11,097 nt of DNA from CAZEAN01 sp964510225. GTDB lineage: Bacteria > Planctomycetota > Planctomycetia > Isosphaerales > Isosphaeraceae. Shown piece after piece: positions 6,851-11,097 of this stretch (positions are counted from its first letter, which is position 1; every line of letters starts with the position of its first letter). The stretch is taken from assembly GCA_964510225.1 (NCBI GenBank), contig CAZEAN010000168.1:1-11097 (forward strand). Direction: 5' to 3'. The notes below the pieces were generated by a model. It was not told the origin of the DNA. It was given only the letters and a program-made list of their open reading frames with translations, and ran no database searches. The translations under genes and the position numbers were made by a program.

Positions 6851-7969
6851 ATGACTGAACATGACGAGAACTTGATCAATAGTGCCCTCGACGGCGAACT
6901 TGACGAATCGTTTCGTCGAGAGGTCGAGGTTGCGCTCCAAACACGTCCTGAATTTGCCGACGAGTGGAACCGCCGGATCGTCCTCAGGAAGCTCCTCAAG
7001 GGGTTACCAGAGCCAACAACGATTCCTGATGTTTCGATCCCGGTTCAGTCCTGGATTTCACGACAGATTGCCCAGCGTCGTGCGGCATCGACCGTGTTTG
7101 GCGCTGCGAGTCTTGCGGTCGCCGCTACTGTCCTCATCACCCTCGCGCTCACTCAGCCCCGTGGTGACCAATTCAGAGTTGTTCGACAGGAAGCTCCTGC
7201 CGTCGATCAAGACTCGGGAACTCAAGACTCAGAGTCAGAGAGCACGACCGAACCTGACAGCCTCCCTTCCGACCCTGATCGAGTTGATTCGGAATCAGTC
7301 GAAGTGGTTGTCGATCAACAGTCCAACCCCCCGGATTCTTCAGAACGAAACGACGCCGAACGAGCTGTCGTGGGGCCATTCCTGTCCATTGCGACCGCCG
7401 AACGATTCTTGGACGATCTCCGCGACTTCGGTAAAGCTGATCGGGTCGACATTCAACTGCCAATCGCCAACTCCGAGTCCGCACTCGATACGATCAATAC
7501 GATTCTCCAAGAGACTGTCCGGGATGATCCTCGGTATGGTCTCATTAGAGGGTTCCACGACTCCCGGACGGCGATTGAACCGGAACTTGTCGATCAATAC
7601 ACGACCGTTTATGCCTTAGTCGCGAATGGCAACGAACGGAATCACCTTGAGCGATCGCTTCGAAATTCTCTCGGATTGGGGATTCGCGACCTCACCTGGT
7701 CCAGCGAGTCCCAGCTCATCGAGATTCTCCGAGACACCGAGATTCCGATGGTCCTCTTAAGCGATCGCGCCGGGGATCTCAGCGATCTCGGATCGAATCT
7801 CTTAAATGCAACGCGTGAAGAGATCGAGCACCCCTTGGAAGCTCGTCCACCAAACCCGAATCTCGCTGATGGTGTAGGTCACCGGTCGCCCAGAGATCGA
7901 GCGGATGAGGAAGCCTCGGCCGTCCTCCTCGTGATTGAATTCAGGCCCGCGCAGGGTCACGATCGCTGA
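6851..7969 (+). CDS. Probable membrane anti-sigma factor with large extracytoplasmic domain
   Basis: A 372-residue protein with an anti-sigma-like plan. Residues 1-78 are a helical cytoplasmic region opening MTEHDENLINSALDGELDES, a typical start of anti-sigma domains that clamp ECF sigma factors; a single hydrophobic segment follows at about 80-101 (TVFGAASLAVAATVLITLAL); then an acidic, Ser/Asp/Glu/Pro-rich linker (about 115-172) and a globular-looking external domain (about 175-372) that I do not recognise. No HxxxCxxC zinc motif is present, so it is not a ZAS-type anti-sigma factor. ATG at 6851 is chosen over the upstream in-frame TTG at 6809 because it gives the canonical N-terminus; neither has a good ribosome site. 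Its place directly after the sigma gene supports sigma sequestration at the membrane, released by a signal sensed outside. This is inference from context and layout, not from a catalytic motif. Confidence 0.75.
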   Translation: MTEHDENLINSALDGELDESFRREVEVALQTRPEFADEWNRRIVLRKLLKGLPEPTTIPDVSIPVQSWISRQIAQRRAASTVFGAASLAVAATVLITLALTQPRGDQFRVVRQEAPAVDQDSGTQDSESESTTEPDSLPSDPDRVDSESVEVVVDQQSNPPDSSERNDAERAVVGPFLSIATAERFLDDLRDFGKADRVDIQLPIANSESALDTINTILQETVRDDPRYGLIRGFHDSRTAIEPELVDQYTTVYALVANGNERNHLERSLRNSLGLGIRDLTWSSESQLIEILRDTEIPMVLLSDRAGDLSDLGSNLLNATREEIEHPLEARPPNPNLADGVGHRSPRDRADEEASAVLLVIEFRPAQGHDR

Positions 7970-8020
7970 ACAGAAGTGATCGGCGAGCGGGTCGAAGGTC
8001 ACCCGAAGGACTCAACAACA

Positions 8021-8634
8021 ATGCTGAAGTCGATCTGGTTGGTCCTTCCCGACCAAGATCCCTGTCATGTATTCCGGGAGCGATTCCAGGGACTTCATGG
8101 TGTCGTGGTACACCAAACGCGGTTTGAAAGACCTCGGGCCGCATGACTGCTTCGTGACGGCTCGTAATGCCTTCGGAATCATGAACGCTGGTATCGACGC
8201 GGCTGTAGCGGAGTACTACGGCTCGGAATTCGTCGAGGATCCGTTGCTGGATCCTCGACGAATTCCTCGGCGAACAACCCATCGGCACTGCAATTGTGGT
8301 GCGTACGGGCGATCGTTCCATTCCGTTCCTCCTTCATGCACCAACGATGCGTGTCACCGGTAACATCGAGGGAACCGATGAAGTCTACTGTGCGACCTGA
8401 GCAGCACTCCTCGCAATTCATCAGCACAATACGCGCTTGGATCAACCGATTGAGACTGCTGCATTCCCAGCACTTGGGAGCGGGATCGGTGGAGTTCCAT
8501 TCTCGGAAGCCGCCCGACAGATGGCTGTTGCGTATCGACATTTTCGGGAACCACCCCATCAACTCGACTGGGAATTCGTCCCCAACCGGCATCGTGCCAT
8601 CCACCACGATCGAGGCACCCAAGTTAGCAATTAG
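8021..8634 (+). pseudogene. Macro-domain protein remnant, broken by two frameshifts and a nonsense codon
   Basis: About 200 residues of a macro-domain protein (ADP-ribose or related nucleotide binding) can be followed through three frames. Frame A starts at ATG 8021, after GAAGGA at 8005-8010, and reads MLKSIWLVLPDQDP to HQTRFE. At the A-run 8127-8129 one extra base shifts the reading; frame A would stop at TGA 8144-8146. Frame B continues naturally with DLGPHDCFVTARNAFGIMNA and GIDAAVAEYYG, equivalent to the family's VSPANSFGFMDGGID binding loop. Within the inverted repeat 8225-8266 it shifts again to frame C: ILDEFLGEQPIGTAIVV, then FLLHAPTMRVTGNI and DEVYCAT. TGA at 8398-8400 stands where the family usually has Arg (CGA to TGA), and the frame goes on AALLAIHQHN, FPALGSGIGGVPFSEAARQM to TAG 8632-8634. 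Family recognition is from conserved motifs remembered, not a search. TGA recoding is unlikely because rpsO and other genes here end in TGA. Sequencing error could explain the indels but less easily the substitution. Confidence 0.8.
8225..8266. repeat. 18-bp perfect inverted repeat with 6-bp loop
   Basis: Left arm GGAATTCGTCGAGGATCC (8225-8242), loop GTTGCT (8243-8248), right arm GGATCCTCGACGAATTCC (8249-8266), with no mismatch. It is the strongest inverted repeat in the window and lies inside the ruined macro-domain gene, at the point where the readable frame changes. The right arm encodes family-like residues (ILDEFLGE in frame C) while the left arm fits the family poorly. The left arm may therefore have arisen as a copy of the right arm by strand switching during replication. 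No T-run follows, so it is not a typical terminator. Confidence 0.9.
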
Positions 8635-8648
8635 CTAGAGGGAGACTA

Positions 8649-10002
8649 GTGTATCAAGCCTGCTTGATCGGGGTCTGTCTCCCTTTCTGCTGCGATCTCA
8701 CTGCAGTACCGTTGAGTGCTCTTGAGATTAGAGACTCCGCTAGATTAATCCAGGCGATCAATGCGAGGGATCCCGGTACAACACTCCGTTTGAGCGCGGG
8801 TGTGTTTCATTTCAGCTCGATGAGCGATTGCGACCGAAGTCGGGCATAACTATTTTGGGTGCTGGAGTTGGAAGGACGGTAATCGCAGGAGCACCAGACT
8901 GGATCCCAGGAACCGAAAAGCTATCACGAGAAGAGGATCCAAACGCCTACCTATTCCGGCTTGAGCAGGCCTCGGGAGTCACTCTCGGAGCGATGACGCT
9001 GATGGGCTCGAACTTACACGGTGGCCTTTGTGGGACCCGTTCCGAAAACACCGAGCTGTTTCATCTCCAGATCAAAAACTCCTTGTGGAGTGGAGTACGA
9101 ACCGTTGTGGTCCGAAATCTGAAGGTTCATGACAGCACATTGATTGATGCGGGATGAAAGCAGGAGATCAGAGGTGGTGCATTGGTCCTACACTAACCTG
9201 TCGACTCTGAACTCTGGAACAATCGGATTACCAAGACGGAGTCTCACCCGAATAACTTCTTCGGCTCCAGAGGGTAAGGGCGACTCGTTGCCGATTCCAC
9301 CATAACACTGTTGACGTAAGCTTTGCCTTAGAATTCCCCATGCGAATGAACGCGGCGTTGAGATCGATCACGAGGTATTCAACGGCACAATCTCGATCCC
9401 CAAACACCAGGCTGGCCGGGTCTTCAAGGACGCACATTCGTTTCAGATCCACCACAATTAGATCAGACGCTCGTACGCCTTGGAATGGCCACAGAACTCC
9501 GTGGAGGTGGATCACAATTTCTTCGACATGAGTCCGGGAGACGGTGGGGGGAATCTCATCACCAACCATGCTCGTGCGGCATCACCTGGACCGTCGAAGA
9601 TCCACAACAACCAGATCAGGAATCCAGGCCGTGGCCTGTTTTGGTCAAAGGAACCCTACGACTAGTTCACTTTCTCCAATAATCATGTCAAAGTGAAACC
9701 GAATCGCATTCTGATGGCCTCTTTGGTTTAAACAGTGATTCCAACCTCTCTACGATTGTGATCCAAGACAACGTCATCGAATGCCTTCCGAATCACCCGA
9801 GGCCAATGTTCCGGAACGAATCAAGTCGCGCTGCGGTCATTAACAACAAACTCCGCTTCATCAGGGATGCAGATTCGATATAGGACCCGCGACCGGACGA
9901 ACTCAAGCGCCACTCCATCCGCTACAGTTCGTTTGTGGCGTTGAGGATGAATACCCTGTAAAGGGTTGGGTAGTGACAGCGATCAAACAGCGATCGAACT
10001 GA
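8649..10002 (+). pseudogene. Secreted right-handed parallel beta-helix protein remnant, multiply disrupted
   Basis: About 450 codons of a planctomycete-type parallel beta-helix (pectate-lyase-like fold) protein are traceable. GTG 8649, after GGAG at 8641-8644, opens a signal-peptide-like hydrophobic stretch, then SARLIQAINARDPGTTLRLS. The reading changes frame between about 8811 and 8828 and goes on SGITILGAGVGRTVI, DPNAYLFRLEQASGVTLGAM and SNLHGGLCGTRSENTELFHL. TGA 9155, TAA 9194 and TAA 9275 interrupt it. A shift at 9278-9288 leads to FHHNTVDVSFALEFP; a shift at the C-run 9336-9339 leads to VEIDHEVFNGTISIPKHQAG. TAG 9459 and TAG 9663 fall inside SVEVDHNFFD...NNQIRNPGRGLFW...FTFSNNHVKV. Another shift near 9690-9712 gives DGLFGLNSDSNLSTIVIQDN, and one near 9880 gives QFVCGVEDEYPVKGWVVTA, ending at TGA 10000. 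The IDHN/IHHN repeats are turns of the helix. The family is inferred from motif memory; the original substrate is unknown. At least nine lesions make a functional product implausible. Confidence 0.8.
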
Positions 10003-10012
10003 AAGGTGATCT

Positions 10013-10558
10013 ATGGAAATCGGCAATACCGATTCCGCACCGATCCTCAATGCTCTTGAAGCGAACAAGGGGCTCGCCGATCGCGCCATTGCTCAAGTTC
10101 CTCATGACAAGCTCCGGGTGGCGATCGATCCGCACACCAACTCACTTGCGGTGATCATAAAGCACATCGCTGGGAACCTGCTCTCTCGGTGGACTGATTT
10201 CTTGAACAGCGACGGCGAGAAGCCGTGGCGTGATCGAGACAGTGAGTTTGTCGATACCTTCCAGTCCCGCGCCGAGATTCTGGATTACTGGGAGAAAGGT
10301 TGGAACTGTGTCTTCGCTGCAATCCGGAGCATTATTTCAGAGGATCATGTTAAAACCATCACGATCCGGGTTGAGCCGCAGAGTCTGCCTCTTGCGTTGG
10401 AACGTTCACTCGGGCACACCTGTTACCACGTCGGTCAGATCGTCATCCTCGCGCGACATCTGTCTGGGGACAACTGGGATACCTTGACAATCCCTCGCAG
10501 TCAATCTCAACAGTACAATCAGCAGCATCTTGAATCGCCTACGAAACCGGTCGCTTGA
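10013..10558 (+). CDS. DUF1572 / DinB-superfamily protein
   Basis: A 181-residue protein of the DinB-like four-helix-bundle superfamily, DUF1572 branch. Family landmarks: AIAQVPHDKL (25-34), the stretch NSLAVIIKHIAGNLLSRWTD (43-62) carrying H51, the signature DGEKPWRDRDSEF (67-79), and GHTCYHVGQIVILARHL (134-150). H51, H135 and H139 would form the three-His metal site typical of DinB folds, which in related families supports thiol-dependent transferase chemistry; the reaction of DUF1572 members is not established. Length is normal. ATG at 10013 follows a clear ribosome site, AAAGGTGA (10002-10009), which overlaps the stop of the beta-helix remnant. The 10-bp gap suggests the gene once was, or still is, the last gene of that transcript. 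It is fully open, in contrast to its two upstream neighbours. Confidence 0.9.
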   Translation: MEIGNTDSAPILNALEANKGLADRAIAQVPHDKLRVAIDPHTNSLAVIIKHIAGNLLSRWTDFLNSDGEKPWRDRDSEFVDTFQSRAEILDYWEKGWNCVFAAIRSIISEDHVKTITIRVEPQSLPLALERSLGHTCYHVGQIVILARHLSGDNWDTLTIPRSQSQQYNQQHLESPTKPVA

Positions 10559-10578
10559 GCTGTGTTGCATGATCCGCC

Positions 10579-11097
10579 TTAATCGAAGTAGATGAACTCG
10601 TTGAGGTTGAGTAGTGCCAATGCAAACGAGTACCACGGATCGTCCACACCCGAGATCAAAAATTCTTCTGCGATCTGTACTTCTTTGACGTCTGGAAAGC
10701 GTCCAAGCGTTAATCGATAAGCGAGTGCGATGCGGACAGACTGGTCATCACCAGCTTCAATGTCAAGCCGTTCGACGAGATCGTGGGCAGCTTGCTGGGG
10801 GAGTGAGCCATTCATCAACGCAAGCGCCTGAGGGGCGATTGTCGTCACGGCTCGTTGGGGACAACTGACGTTCGTGTCGGGCCGGTCAAATGCTTCGAAG
10901 AAAGGAAATCGGAGATTGCGTCGTGTAAAGACATAGAGGCTCCGGCGATTTCGATCGGCAGCATCTGTAGAAACTGGCCAGATCGCTCCTTTACTACTGA
11001 GCCGAGTCAGTTCTTCGGGTAACGCTGGGTAGATACAGGGGCCACCGATTCGTCGATCGAGCGTGCCGGCCGATGCAAGCAAGCTGTCTCGGATCGT
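10579..11097 (-). CDS. DUF1553 (PSD1) domain protein, C-terminal fragment at window edge
   Basis: The reverse strand is open from the right edge to TAA at 10581-10579, giving the last 172 residues of a longer protein whose N-terminus lies outside. RDSLLASAGTLDRRIGGP near the edge, RRSLYVFTRRNLRFPFFEAF, DRPDTNVSCPQRAVTTIAPQ, ALALMNG and the end NLNEFIYFD are hallmarks of the DUF1553 C-terminal domain. Full-length relatives usually also carry DUF1549 and a cytochrome c-like (PSC) or other N-terminal domain and are exported; their function is not firmly established. The family is abundant in Planctomycetes and Verrucomicrobia, often beside a DUF1501 sulfatase-like gene. It converges on the DinB-like gene with only 20 bp between the stops and no clear terminator. 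Confidence 0.93.
   Translation of the reverse strand, partial: TIRDSLLASAGTLDRRIGGPCIYPALPEELTRLSSKGAIWPVSTDAADRNRRSLYVFTRRNLRFPFFEAFDRPDTNVSCPQRAVTTIAPQALALMNGSLPQQAAHDLVERLDIEAGDDQSVRIALAYRLTLGRFPDVKEVQIAEEFLISGVDDPWYSFALALLNLNEFIYFD

Noticed and set aside
6882..7619. 245-residue open frame on the plus strand
   Set aside because: Overlaps the anti-sigma gene in another frame, is Ser/Arg/Pro-rich low-complexity sequence, and has no domain; a frame shadow.
8225..8266. The inverted repeat as an intrinsic terminator or transposon end
   Set aside because: No T-run follows either arm, and no transposase, target duplication or second copy is present in the window.
8398..8400. In-frame TGA as a recoded (selenocysteine or other) codon
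   Set aside because: The family usually has Arg here, no selenocysteine-type element was seen, the gene has frameshifts as well, and other genes in the window end in TGA.
8179..8622. 147-residue and other minus-strand open frames over 7941-8622
   Set aside because: They mirror the macro-domain remnant, whose family motifs are on the plus strand. One seems long only because the inverted repeat reads similarly on both strands.
9340..9682. Short plus-strand open frames of 61-65 residues as separate small genes
   Set aside because: Their residues are segments of the beta-helix remnant or out-of-frame shadows of it; none has an independent ribosome site or motif.

Overview
The window looks like a chromosomal fragment of a planctomycete (phylum Planctomycetota). 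The best single clue is the DUF1553 (PSD1) protein fragment at the right edge, a family strongly associated with Planctomycetes and their relatives. A DUF1572 DinB-like protein, an ECF sigma factor with a large membrane anti-sigma partner, and a degraded parallel beta-helix protein of planctomycete type agree with it. DNA is moderately GC-rich, ribosome binding sites are patchy, and GATC is conspicuously frequent. No tRNA, rRNA, CRISPR array, insertion sequence or phage gene was recognised.

Layout. (1) 1-2801, minus strand: the conserved rpsO-pnp pair, ribosomal protein S15 followed by polynucleotide phosphorylase, whose glycine-rich C-terminal tail runs off the left edge. (2) 2802-3109: a divergent intergenic region with a hairpin in the rpsO leader and a perfect 8-bp dyad before the rightward gene. 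(3) 3110-5948, plus strand: a probable two-gene unit of integral membrane proteins, an acyltransferase-like protein (DUF1624/HGSNAT-like) and a GT39-type (PMT/ArnT-like) glycosyltransferase; inferred role: decoration of a cell-surface or periplasmic glycan or lipid. (4) 6076-7969: an ECF sigma factor and a single-pass membrane protein that is probably its anti-sigma factor, with an RpoE-like promoter candidate just upstream of the sigma gene. (5) 8021-10002: two adjacent ruined genes, a macro-domain (ADP-ribose-binding type) protein and a secreted right-handed beta-helix protein. Both are recognisable almost end to end but broken by several frameshifts and in-frame stops; an 18-bp perfect inverted repeat sits at one break of the macro gene. 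(6) 10013-10558: an intact DUF1572/DinB-like gene 10 bp after the beta-helix remnant. (7) 10579-11097, minus strand: the C-terminal end of a DUF1553 protein, convergent with the DinB gene.

No intact new defence or mobile system is visible. The most unusual stretch is 8.0-10.0 kb, where an operon-like run (macro protein, beta-helix protein, DinB-like protein) has lost its first two members while the third stays open. Decay is favoured over sequencing error because substitution-type nonsense codons accompany the indels and the neighbouring genes are all intact, but resequencing or comparison with relatives would be needed to settle it.
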